Under the pieces are notes generated by a model. That model worked only from the letters and a program-made list of their open reading frames with translations, did no database searches and was not told the origin of the DNA. Shown one piece after another: positions 17,625 through 24,886 of a stretch of DNA of 64,000 bases (the first letter of the stretch is position 1; the number at the start of each line of letters is the position of its first letter). The stretch comes from Streptomyces hundungensis (GTDB lineage: Bacteria; Actinomycetota; Actinomycetes; Streptomycetales; Streptomycetaceae). The stretch is taken from assembly GCF_003627815.1 (NCBI RefSeq), contig NZ_CP032698.1, positions 434,001 through 498,000 on the forward strand. The letters are read 5' to 3'. A program made the translations under genes and the position numbers.

Positions 17625-18610
17625 TCGATAACCGCGTGCCCACCTTCATGGGGGAAGGCCCGTGGTTGGCGGCGGGCAGCGCGACCAGCAGTAGATCGCC
17701 ACTGCTGATGGGCTGGCCGCCGACGATCGTGTCCCGGGTCGCGCGACGTGGTGGGTTGATCTGTACCACCGAGAGGTAGCGCAGCAACTCCTCCACAGCC
17801 TTGTCGATCAGGGTCGGGTCCGCACGCAACTGCGCCAGTTGGTCCGGGTGTGCGAGCAACGCGACCACAGACGATGCCATCATGTCCGCCGTCGTCTCGT
17901 GGCCGGCCTGGAGCAAGGTGGCTCCGATGGCGGCGAGGTTCTTCGGTGTCAGTTCATCACCGTGTTCGACGACCAGTTCGCTGAGCAGGCCGGCACCGGG
18001 GTTGGCGCGCGCCCGCAGGGCGAGTTCGTGGATATAGGTGTTGATCCCCTCGTTCGCGCTAGCCCGTTCGGCTTCCGAAATCGTGAAGTCGAAGCTTGCG
18101 TCGAGCAGCTTCTGGACCCGCTCGCGCTCGTCCAGCGGAGCGCCGAGCATCTCGCAGATGACCTGAGAGGGCACCTGCCAGGTGAAGTGACTCATCAGGT
18201 CGGCAGGCGGGCCCGCCTCCTCCAACGCGTCGAGATGTTCCCTGATGATCTCCACAATCCGCGGTTGCCAGCGTGCGAGCGCTCGGCTGGTGAACCTGGG
18301 GGCCAGCATCTTACGAAGAATCGTGTGCTCGGGCGGGTCCATGAACAGCAGCGCCCCGGGCATGTCGAGGATGTCTGGGTCGCCGCTGCGGAACATCGGT
18401 GCCGAGTCGCCCGTGGTAAACAGCGAAGAATCACCCAGGACAGTACGTACGTCCTCGGCGGCAGTGACCAGCCATGCCTCCTGTCCGAACACCGTCGTGG
18501 TTCGGGTCAGGCGCGCCTGGTCTCTCGCTGCGAGCAGCGCCGGGGCAGGTAGCAGCCCGTCGCGTTGAAGGAAGACGGGTAGTGCATCGAAACCCGGGAC
18601 CGTCATGACG

Positions 18611-18994
18611 TCACTTCTTGCCAGGATGGGATGAGACGGACGAGACCGGACCAACATAGAAGCGAGGCCAATTTATGCGATCGTCGCGGACGGTCATGAC
18701 TACAGGTCCGGCCAAGAGGGCAGGTAGTCCCTCGGGAGAAGTTCCACTCATTTCCCATTCGGACCACACCTCGGACCCCGCAATTGCTGTCCGTAGAATT
18801 CTTGCTTTCAGATCGGGCACTCGGGTAAATATCAGCGACCAATTCGTCAGCACTTGCTCCCGCCCGGTAAAGCTTTCTGCAGGACGGTGCGGCACCTCCG
18901 CCGCGTAGTCGGCGGTGAAGCAGTCCGCGACTCGTTGCGCCGAATGCGAGTTGATGGCGTCGCAAAGGCGGCCTACCGCGTCAATTAGGTGCAC
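18611..18994 (-). CDS. SnoaL-like (NTF2-fold) protein
   Basis: 127 aa from GTG 18994, selected because AGGAG lies six bases upstream. The sequence has the NTF2/SnoaL pattern: an N-terminal helix (LIDAVGRLCDAINSHSAQRV), ADCFTADYAAEVPHRPAESF, the FTGREQVLTNW turn and later strands SEVWSEWEMSGT and DDRINWPRFYVGPV. Such proteins act as small cyclases, isomerases or hydrolases in natural-product pathways, or merely bind ligands. The stop is 4 nt from the P450 start, so the two genes form one transcript. The substrate is unknown. It is intact while its partner P450 is broken. Confidence 0.7.
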   Translation of the reverse strand: MHLIDAVGRLCDAINSHSAQRVADCFTADYAAEVPHRPAESFTGREQVLTNWSLIFTRVPDLKARILRTAIAGSEVWSEWEMSGTSPEGLPALLAGPVVMTVRDDRINWPRFYVGPVSSVSSHPGKK

Positions 18995-19176
18995 AGAAAT
19001 ACTCCTTCTCAAGGATTGCACGCCATTCGATCCCGGCCAGGCCGCATCGGAATGTCTGGCCAGGTCCTCACGATCCCGTGCCGTAACCAGCGCAAAAGTT
19101 ATCGAGGGGTGGTTGCGTCACGACCGGCAGGCGCCGTGTGCCTTGCTACGTATACCTGCCGGTCATGACGTGCTGA

Positions 19177-19581
19177 TCAGTCGTTCGCGCCGGCGCCGCG
19201 AAATTCTGGGACGTCCGAAAGCATGCCGGGAATCTCCGGGTTCAGGGCGCTGCGGCGGCGGTGCAGTCCTTCGATCTTCGCGTACAGGTCAGGGTCGTCG
19301 TCGTCGCTGATGTCGAAGATGTCGAGGCGTTCGAGCAGCGCCAGGCCCAGATGGTCAGTTCCGATAGTCGCGGGGTGGGTCAGGTACTCGTAGAGGCCGT
19401 CGAGGTCCTCAACGACGAAGACACAGCTGTAGTCGAAGTCCCCGCCGAGATCGCGGCCAACCATGAAAGACTTCACGGCCGGGTTGGACCGTCCTTGGTT
19501 GCGCCAACTTTCCAAGGCAGCCTCGATCTGCTCGGGCGTGACTTCGGCCTTGACCTTCGCGCGGTTGATGTGGTAGATCAT
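19177..19581 (-). CDS. Dabb (stress-responsive A/B barrel) family protein
   Basis: 134 aa. ATG 19581 has AGGAG five bases upstream. The opening MIYHINRAKVKAEVTPEQIE, then SNPAVKSFMVGRDLGGDFDY, YSCVFVVEDLDGLYEYLTHP and GLALLERLDIFDI follow the Dabb ferredoxin-like fold: beta-alpha-beta with a central GRD/G..FDY segment. The C-terminal third is an acidic, probably disordered tail. Dabb proteins dimerise; some are polyketide cyclases (olivetolic-acid-cyclase type), others have unknown roles. Lying between the SnoaL/P450 pair and an NAD(P)-reductase on the same strand, it may belong to the same small pathway. Confidence 0.75.
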   Translation of the reverse strand: MIYHINRAKVKAEVTPEQIEAALESWRNQGRSNPAVKSFMVGRDLGGDFDYSCVFVVEDLDGLYEYLTHPATIGTDHLGLALLERLDIFDISDDDDPDLYAKIEGLHRRRSALNPEIPGMLSDVPEFRGAGAND

Positions 19582-19756
19582 GGCCACTCCTGTCGTTGTT
19601 TATTACTGCCGAAGAGGGACGCCTTATACGGCACAGCGCAGATGGTGGGCCTCGTCGCAGGATTCACTCGAATGCGATAAGGGCCGATTCACCGGACGTG
19701 TCATGACGAAGCACGGCGCCGGAATCGCTGTTTGCTGTCGTACCCGGGAGGCGGGG

Positions 19757-20671
19757 TCAGGCCGCCGCCGCGCTCACCTGATCATTGATAATGATGTCCA
19801 GGTCGGTGGCAGTGAGACCGAAGGTGTCAGCTGTTTTTGAGGCGTCCATGAGGAGCGGCGAGTACCACTGATAGTCCATTTCGGCCATTTCACGGGCTGC
19901 CGGTACCAAAAGCCCAGCTGTACGCATTGCCGCGCGTGGCAGCGGGATCAGCTTGACCGGGGGCCGACCTGCGGCGGCGGCGTAGCGCCGCGCCAGTTCA
20001 CGGATGCTGATGGCCGGAGGAGACGGCACATGCCACGCCTGACCCCACGCACGCTCATCGTTTCCAAGTGCGACCAGGGCCCGGGCCATGTCTCCGTTGA
20101 AGGTGAAGGTATGTGGCGCGTCCAGATCGGCAGGCACCCAGGCTGCTCGGCCCGCCTTCATTGCCGGCTCAATGACTATGGAAAATACGCCATTCGAGTC
20201 CCTGCCGATGTAGTCGCACCCGCGAACCTCCACGGTGCGGACTCCGGAGTTAAGGGCCTGCTCCCACAGCCGTTTACGGAGAAGACCTTTAGGCCCGGTG
20301 GCGGCCATGGGGGTGTATTCGTTCATCACACCGCCAGGCTGCGGGCCGTAAGCGTACATACTGCCAGTGATTGCCAACACGGCCTTGTTTGCTGTCGCGG
20401 CTTCGATGACCGCAGTCTGTATGGGCGGCAGCAGCCGTTCCCACATTGTGTAGGAAGGCGGATTCGCACAGTGGTAGATCACCTTTGCATCGAGAGTCAG
20501 TTCGGTCAAGCGGTCCGGGTCGGAAGCATCCGCGGCGACCCGTTCCACCTGCGGATACGCCGGGCCCGAGCCGCTGCGCGTGACGATGCGGACGCTTTCA
20601 CCGCGGGCAGCGAGCAGTCGGGCGACATTGGTACCAATGGAGCCGGCGCCGATAATGACATGCATGGCCAT
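19757..20671 (-). CDS. NAD(P)-binding epimerase/reductase (extended-SDR type)
   Basis: 304 aa. The N-terminal Rossmann motif is MHVIIGAGSIGTNVARLLAA (GxGxxG). There is a second strand with RIVTRSG, an acidic DASDPDRL, YHCANPPSY, and an active-site region ITGSMYAYGPQ, where the Tyr/Ser pair replaces the usual YxxxK. The later GNDERAWGQAWHVPSPPAIS is common in NAD-dependent epimerase/dehydratase-family proteins annotated in Streptomyces. It should bind NAD(P)H and reduce or epimerise a small molecule in the cytoplasm. Start at ATG 20671; ATG 20665 is an alternative. The direction matches the Dabb, SnoaL and P450 genes downstream. Confidence 0.8.
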   Translation of the reverse strand: MAMHVIIGAGSIGTNVARLLAARGESVRIVTRSGSGPAYPQVERVAADASDPDRLTELTLDAKVIYHCANPPSYTMWERLLPPIQTAVIEAATANKAVLAITGSMYAYGPQPGGVMNEYTPMAATGPKGLLRKRLWEQALNSGVRTVEVRGCDYIGRDSNGVFSIVIEPAMKAGRAAWVPADLDAPHTFTFNGDMARALVALGNDERAWGQAWHVPSPPAISIRELARRYAAAAGRPPVKLIPLPRAAMRTAGLLVPAAREMAEMDYQWYSPLLMDASKTADTFGLTATDLDIIINDQVSAAAA

Positions 20672-21411
20672 AATGGACTTTCATGTAGAGAGGTGCCACG
20701 GGTTCGTTAACTGTTCAGAAAAATCTCGTCGATGGCCGTGTGGAAACTAATCGGCCTGAGTGTGGGCCGCAGTTCAGACCTCTGATGGATCAAGGGGTAC
20801 GTTTCCGCAGATGCCGTCCGTCAGTGAGCCACGGGCTCGTACCACCTGTGTCGTCCGTCTTCGTACATAGGCAGCGGTGGCGTCGAGCAAGCGTGACGCT
20901 ATCCCGGCCTCGCCGCGATTTGGCAGCAATAGATTTTTCTGACACTGTCAAAGCAAAAGGTCGGCTTCCTCCGCAATGCGGTGTTATCTGCATTTTCGCG
21001 CCCACACGTGATCTGGTGCTGGGGAGTCTGCACTGCTGACCGTGGAGGACGAGGCTGATGGCGCAACTGATGCGCGACACCGAGGAGCCCGCGCCCTTCG
21101 ATCCGAGACAGCACCGACGTCCTCGGTCTCGGCTCTCTCCTCAGCAACGGCTACGGTTACCGCGCAACGCGTCAGCGGGTTCGTCCTCGCTCATCACGCC
21201 CTGAGGCAAGGCGCACCATCACCGCGAGCGTCTTCGGCAATGCTTGCGCCAGATCGCCGGCGCCGTTCCGGTACTTCGACAAGACGGTGATGACGCCCGA
21301 CGGGTTCCGCTGGGTGCGGGTGAACACCGAGGCGGAATGGGTGCGCAAGGGGCACTTCCTGGGAAGGGGCCGGGGGCACAAGCGCGCGGCTCCCGGCCCA
21401 TTCCCACGCGG
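20672..21411. other. 740 bp with no assignable gene
   Basis: The left part should hold the promoter of the reductase at 20671. Near 21240-21400 the plus strand reads RYFDKTVMTPDGFRWVRVNT and GHFLGRGRGHK, which looks protein-like but has no start and is not a family I know; it may be a remnant. The middle has short, arginine-rich frames only. Confidence 0.4.
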
Positions 21412-22098
21412 CTACCAGGGCACTTCGCCGTTCTCGTCCTGGAACGTTCCTGTCGTGCCGTCAGCATCGAGGGTGGCCAGACGCACGACGACCTTGGCAC
21501 TCTCCTCCGGGGTCCTTCCGACTCCGAATGCCGCGGTCATGTCGGTCGCGGTGGTGCCGGGTTCGACCGCATTGAATTTGATGCCCAGCTGGGATTTGGC
21601 GTACTGGACTGTGAGCATGGTGGCCGCGGCCTTGGACGCAGAGTAGAGCGCCAACGGCAAGTTGAACTCAGGTCGCTCCGGATTGGTCACTGCCCAGAAG
21701 GATCCGGCGCTGCTGGAAACGGTGACCACAGTGGGGTTCGGGGACTTGCGCAGCAGAGGAAGCGCCGCCTCGGTGACGCGCACGATTCCCACCGCGTTGG
21801 TGTTGAAGGCCCGGAGTGCCGTGGGACCGTCGGTGACTCCGTGCCCCAGGATGCCCGCGTTGTTCACCAGAACGTCGAGCCGGCCCTCGGCCGAGTCGAT
21901 CGTCGCCAGAGCGCTGCTCACCGATGCGTCGTCGGTCACGTCGAGCTGCACGAACCGTGCGCCCAGCGCCGCCGCGGCCTTCTCGCCTCGCTCGACGTCA
22001 CGAGCACCGATGTAGACGACGTGGCCCAGCGCAAGAAGCTGTCTGGCCGTCTCGAACCCGATGCCCTTGTTGGCCCCGGTGATCAGCGTAATGGTCAT
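21412..22098 (-). CDS. Short-chain dehydrogenase/reductase
   Basis: 228 aa, ATG 22098. Classical SDR motifs are all present: cofactor loop TGANKGIGFETARQL (residues about 7-20), DVTDD, NNAGIL, SSSAGSFW with the catalytic Ser, and YSASKAA with catalytic Tyr and Lys. The closing PGTTATDMTAAFG and GTTGTFQDENGEVPW are typical of SDRs close to carbonyl reductases. The Arg-containing GARDVERGEKAA after strand two favours NADPH. It lies 84 nt downstream of a SnoaL-like gene on the same strand, divergent from the TetR gene at 22966, which is its likely regulator. Confidence 0.85.
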   Translation of the reverse strand: MTITLITGANKGIGFETARQLLALGHVVYIGARDVERGEKAAAALGARFVQLDVTDDASVSSALATIDSAEGRLDVLVNNAGILGHGVTDGPTALRAFNTNAVGIVRVTEAALPLLRKSPNPTVVTVSSSAGSFWAVTNPERPEFNLPLALYSASKAAATMLTVQYAKSQLGIKFNAVEPGTTATDMTAAFGVGRTPEESAKVVVRLATLDADGTTGTFQDENGEVPW

Positions 22099-22182
22099 GC
22101 GTATCCCTACGAGTCATGTCGCCCGGCTGGGCCGTTGGCGATGTTGGGTATGTGCGGTGAGTTACTGGCGCTGATCCGGAGC

Positions 22183-22575
22183 TCAGCCGGTCATTTGCCA
22201 GAGAAGTGCGCCGGCGTCGTGCAGGGCGGTCATGTGCACGAACCGTCCGTTGCGGACCTGGTAGATGGCGTACTCGACGATCTCGAAGGAGGCGCCGGTA
22301 GGAGTCACGCCGAGCCATTCCTTGACCGGGGTGCCCGTGTTGACGAGTTGCGCGGCCAGACGGTCACCGTCGAGGAGCAGCTCCTTGAGCTCCCAGCGGA
22401 GGTCCGGAACCGCGTCCACGTCATGCTCTTGAACCGCGATGAGGTCGTCCCGGGTAGCGGGCTCACCGTTCAGGGTGGTCCGGTCGTTGATGAACTCGTC
22501 CATGCCGTCGAACTTGTGGGCGTTGAGCGCCTCGATGTAGCGCAGGTAGAAAGCGCGCAGATCTGTGTCGGACAC
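22183..22575 (-). CDS. SnoaL-like ester-cyclase-family protein
   Basis: 130 aa from GTG 22575 (GAAGG eight bases upstream); the frame extends further upstream without a ribosome site. The NTF2 fold is apparent: [60 protein letters not shown] and [20 protein letters not shown]. This is the arrangement of SnoaL/ester-cyclase proteins with conserved acidic and His residues in the cavity. It probably forms an operon with the SDR downstream. The natural substrate is not inferable. Confidence 0.75.
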   Translation of the reverse strand: MSDTDLRAFYLRYIEALNAHKFDGMDEFINDRTTLNGEPATRDDLIAVQEHDVDAVPDLRWELKELLLDGDRLAAQLVNTGTPVKEWLGVTPTGASFEIVEYAIYQVRNGRFVHMTALHDAGALLWQMTG

Positions 22576-22806
22576 AAGGTGACCCTTCTGTGGGGCTGTT
22601 CCGGATGGGAACTGCGACGGGATGCTGATGACATGCGACGCCCTCGGCGGCTGAGGGAGGGGCATGGGGATTGGGCGGGAACTGCACTCTGGGCGACCCG
22701 CGCGGAGGAGGTCGTCCCGGGACACCTTGCTGCGGGGTTCTTACGAGCGCGGTGAAGCGCTGGCGAGTGCGCTGAGCACCCTCGGCCGGCATGGCTCGGG
22801 CAATCC

Positions 22807-22893
22807 ATGCCAGGCGTGCTGCTGGAGAAGGTGGCCGTGGTCACCGGAGGGACCAGCGGGATCGGGCTGGCGGTCGCTCACCGCGAACCCCCT
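22807..22893 (+). pseudogene. SDR N-terminal remnant
   Basis: From ATG 22807 the plus strand reads MPGVLLEKVAVVTGGTSGIG then LAVAH, the start of a short-chain dehydrogenase with a perfect TGGTSGIG cofactor loop, and then loses homology. About 25 codons survive. It lies in the promoter interval between the TetR gene and the SnoaL/SDR operon, suggesting that the interval was assembled by deletion or recombination. Confidence 0.5.
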
Positions 22894-22965
22894 CAGTTGT
22901 GGAATGGATCGTCAAGAACGTAGGCGATAATGGACGATCGAGTCAAGAATGGATAGGTTGGGACC

Positions 22966-23646
22966 ATGCCGAGACCACGCGCATTCGACGAACGCCAAGT
23001 CCTGGAGCGGGCCCGGGAACAGTTCTGGGCGACGGGCTATGCGGGAACCCGGATGGATGACATCGCCCAGGCGACCGGCCTGGGCAAGGGCAGCTTGTAC
23101 GGCGCATTCGGCGACAAGGGCAAGCTGTTCCACCGCGTGTTCGACGACTGGTGCACCGCAGTCATTGAGGTGGCCGAAGCGCGGTTGGCGGGTGGCCCGG
23201 ACGCGGAGGCCTTGGCCCGGCTGTCGGGATACGTGCACCTCATGGCGGAGAACACCGCCTCCGACACCGAGCGCCGCGGGTGCCTGTTGGCCAAGGGCGC
23301 GGCGGAACTGGCCCAGCACGATCCGGCGGTCGCCGGACGGTCGGCCGAGACCATGACGGCACTGCTGACCCTGCTGCGGACGGAGATCAGCGCCGCCCAG
23401 CGCCACGGCGACATCGATAGCGCTGCGGATCCGGAGCGGTTGGCGGCACTGCTGCTGACGGTGGTCCGCGGTATCGAGGCGGTAGGCAAGGCCGGCCTTG
23501 ACCAGGAGACACTGCGGCACATTGCAGACACCGCACTGGCGGTCCTGCCCATGGCCGAGGGGCAGAAACGCCCAGCAGAGCCGATACGGGGCGAGAGGCG
23601 TACAGCCCTTCCCCGGCACGGCCCGGCCCGTTCCGCGCCCCGGTGA
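22966..23646 (+). CDS. TetR-family transcriptional regulator
   Basis: 226 aa. ATG 22966. The N-terminal HTH reads RAFDERQVLERAREQFWATG, RMDDIAQATGLGKGSLYGAF and GDKGKLFHRVFDDW, typical of TetR proteins of the AcrR group. The C-terminal part has the TetR_C layout with RRGCLLAKGAAELAQHDPAV and PERLAALLLTVVRGIEAVGK, close to regulators that sense reactive or aromatic compounds. It is divergent from the SnoaL/SDR operon and probably represses it and itself. The upstream interval contains two partly matching segments, aatggatcgtcaagaa and aatggacgatcgagtcaaga, that could be operator elements. The Pro/Arg-rich last 25 residues look like read-through tail. Confidence 0.85.
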   Translation: MPRPRAFDERQVLERAREQFWATGYAGTRMDDIAQATGLGKGSLYGAFGDKGKLFHRVFDDWCTAVIEVAEARLAGGPDAEALARLSGYVHLMAENTASDTERRGCLLAKGAAELAQHDPAVAGRSAETMTALLTLLRTEISAAQRHGDIDSAADPERLAALLLTVVRGIEAVGKAGLDQETLRHIADTALAVLPMAEGQKRPAEPIRGERRTALPRHGPARSAPR

Positions 23647-23855
23647 GTTCACTCCGTTCAAGCGGCTCCGTATCGCCCGAAGCACGCCTCGGCCGCCCAG
23701 CGGCGGCCGGCCACCCGGTGCTGCCGGTAGGGCAACTGCCGGGAGGCGGACTTCGGCCCTCGCCCAGTTGTGGACGCGCGGGCCGTGCGCGCCGTTGCCG
23801 CACGAGCGGCGCTTGTTACGCCACCGCCCGGACGCGCGTCACATCTGGAGGCACC

Positions 23856-24728
23856 TCACACCGCCCCGGCTTCAACGGCGTCCGCGCTTCCCGGGATCCG
23901 CCGGTGGATGTCCGCGAGCATGTTGCGCATCGCAAGGCGGAAGAGCTCAGTCTCGTGGTCCCCGAGGAACCCGGTGTGTCCGAACACCTCAAGGATGACC
24001 ATGCCGTGCATGCGCCCCCATGCCTCCATGAGCAGGGCGACCGCGGGCGGCGGGAGGACTCCCGGCCCGTCCGGGGGCAGCTGGTCCAGGTAGGCCCGGA
24101 ACTGGGGCGAGAGCGGGGGCATGTCGGCCGCCGCGAGCTGCTCCAGGCTGAAGCCGCCGAAGAGCTCACGCTGGAAGATCGTGCTCATCCGGCGGGCGGC
24201 CATGGTGGAGGCGCCGTCGGCCGGGGCCGCGTAGCCCCGCAGCGGTGTCCCGAACAGGAGCTTGAACCGCTCTGGATGGTTGACGGCCCAGCCCCGGTAG
24301 CCCTCGGCCGCGTCCAGCAGACGCGACACGAAGGGCCGGTCCGCCACCGGGTCCGCCGCAGTGCCCCCAACGCCCGCAGCCGAGTCGGCCGCCGAGTCGA
24401 CGGCGGCCTGGACGGCGTCGAACAGATCCTCGTACCCCTTGGCGACGAGCATCGTGACGAGGGCATGCCGGTTGGGGAAGTAGTGGTAGAGCGCCTGCAC
24501 GGTCATGCCGAGGCTGCGCGCGACGGCCCGCAGGGACAGCCCCTCAGGACCGTGCTCGGTGATGTGCAGTTCGGCGGCGTCCAGGATCTCCCGCACCGCT
24601 GTGGCCCGCCGCCGCTCCCGCAGCGTGGGCGGAGCAGATGAGGCGGATCGAGCAACCGGGACGGAGGGAGCAGACGGCGCGGACGCAGCCGGCGGCGCGG
24701 CGGTCTTCGGCCGTTCGGTTATGGGCAT
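23856..24728 (-). CDS. TetR-family regulator divergent from the MMPL exporter
   Basis: 290 aa from ATG 24728. A disordered Ala/Pro/Ser leader (1-35) precedes the HTH: RRRATAVREILDAAELHITE, GLSLRAVARSLGMTVQALYH and YFPNRHALVTMLVAKG. The C-terminal ligand domain contains NHPERFKLLFGTPLRGY and ALLMEAWGRMHGMVILEVFG, the WHG-type signature of this TetR subgroup. The divergent MMPL transporter is its obvious target; the 158-bp interval carries two tandem 19-bp repeats that look like operators. The likely model is ligand-relieved repression of export. Confidence 0.85.
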   Translation of the reverse strand: MPITERPKTAAPPAASAPSAPSVPVARSASSAPPTLRERRRATAVREILDAAELHITEHGPEGLSLRAVARSLGMTVQALYHYFPNRHALVTMLVAKGYEDLFDAVQAAVDSAADSAAGVGGTAADPVADRPFVSRLLDAAEGYRGWAVNHPERFKLLFGTPLRGYAAPADGASTMAARRMSTIFQRELFGGFSLEQLAAADMPPLSPQFRAYLDQLPPDGPGVLPPPAVALLMEAWGRMHGMVILEVFGHTGFLGDHETELFRLAMRNMLADIHRRIPGSADAVEAGAV

Positions 24729-24765
24729 GGGTCCACCCTACGGTGCATCTCTGGCACCCGAACAT

Positions 24766-24803
24766 AAACCGAGTGCCGTCAGGTAAACCGAGCACTGTCA
24801 GGT
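24766..24803. promoter_or_regulatory. Tandem 19-bp repeats, candidate TetR operator
   Basis: Two adjacent copies, aaaccgagtgccgtcaggt (24766-24784) and aaaccgagcactgtcaggt (24785-24803), differ at only three positions and repeat with a period of 19 bp. A degenerate third segment (tctcgcactgcca) follows. They sit between the divergent TetR and MMPL genes. A 19-bp period differs from the helical pitch multiples, so binding on offset faces is possible. Confidence 0.5.
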
Positions 24804-24886
24804 AGATCTCGCACTGCCAACTTCCACATGGTCTCCCCTAGCGTCGTCGCGTCCCCACAGACACATTGACCGCAAGGAGATTTGGC

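Larger units (their letters stand above)
16322..17661 (+). mobile_element. IS3-family element, copy 1 (1340 bp)
   Basis: Ends are gggcctccccc (left) and the imperfect complement gggggaaggccc (right). The 4-bp target duplication GTGG (16318-16321 and 17662-17665) is confirmed by rejoining of the P450 frame. The two ORFs overlap by four bases. I compared it with 48001-49340: positions line up at a constant offset of 31,679 and the encoded proteins are identical, so this element has transposed recently. Confidence 0.9.
16073..18606 (-). pseudogene. Cytochrome P450, split by IS3 and carrying a one-base deletion
   Basis: The 5' part (18606-17666) begins MTVPGFDALPVFL and contains the I-helix AGHETTADMMASS and the ExxR helix VEELLRYL. 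IS3 copy 1 interrupts it after LPAAN. The 3' part (16321-16073) gives HDAALVDRPGRLDIT and, one frame on, NTSHHLAFGHGIHHCLGAPL with the heme-ligand Cys, ending VVHALREVPVTW. Removing the IS and one GTGG and restoring one C near 16276 yields exactly 397 codons, normal P450 length. It starts 4 nt after the SnoaL-like gene, so they formed an operon. As it stands it cannot bind heme. No ferredoxin gene is nearby. Confidence 0.85.

Noticed and set aside
18239..18552. Plus-strand frames opposite the P450 5' part
   Set aside because: Shadows; P450 motifs on the minus strand explain the coding bias.
21244..22755. 503-codon plus-strand frame across SDR and SnoaL-like genes
   Set aside because: The minus strand carries two recognisable proteins with full motifs; the plus frame has none.
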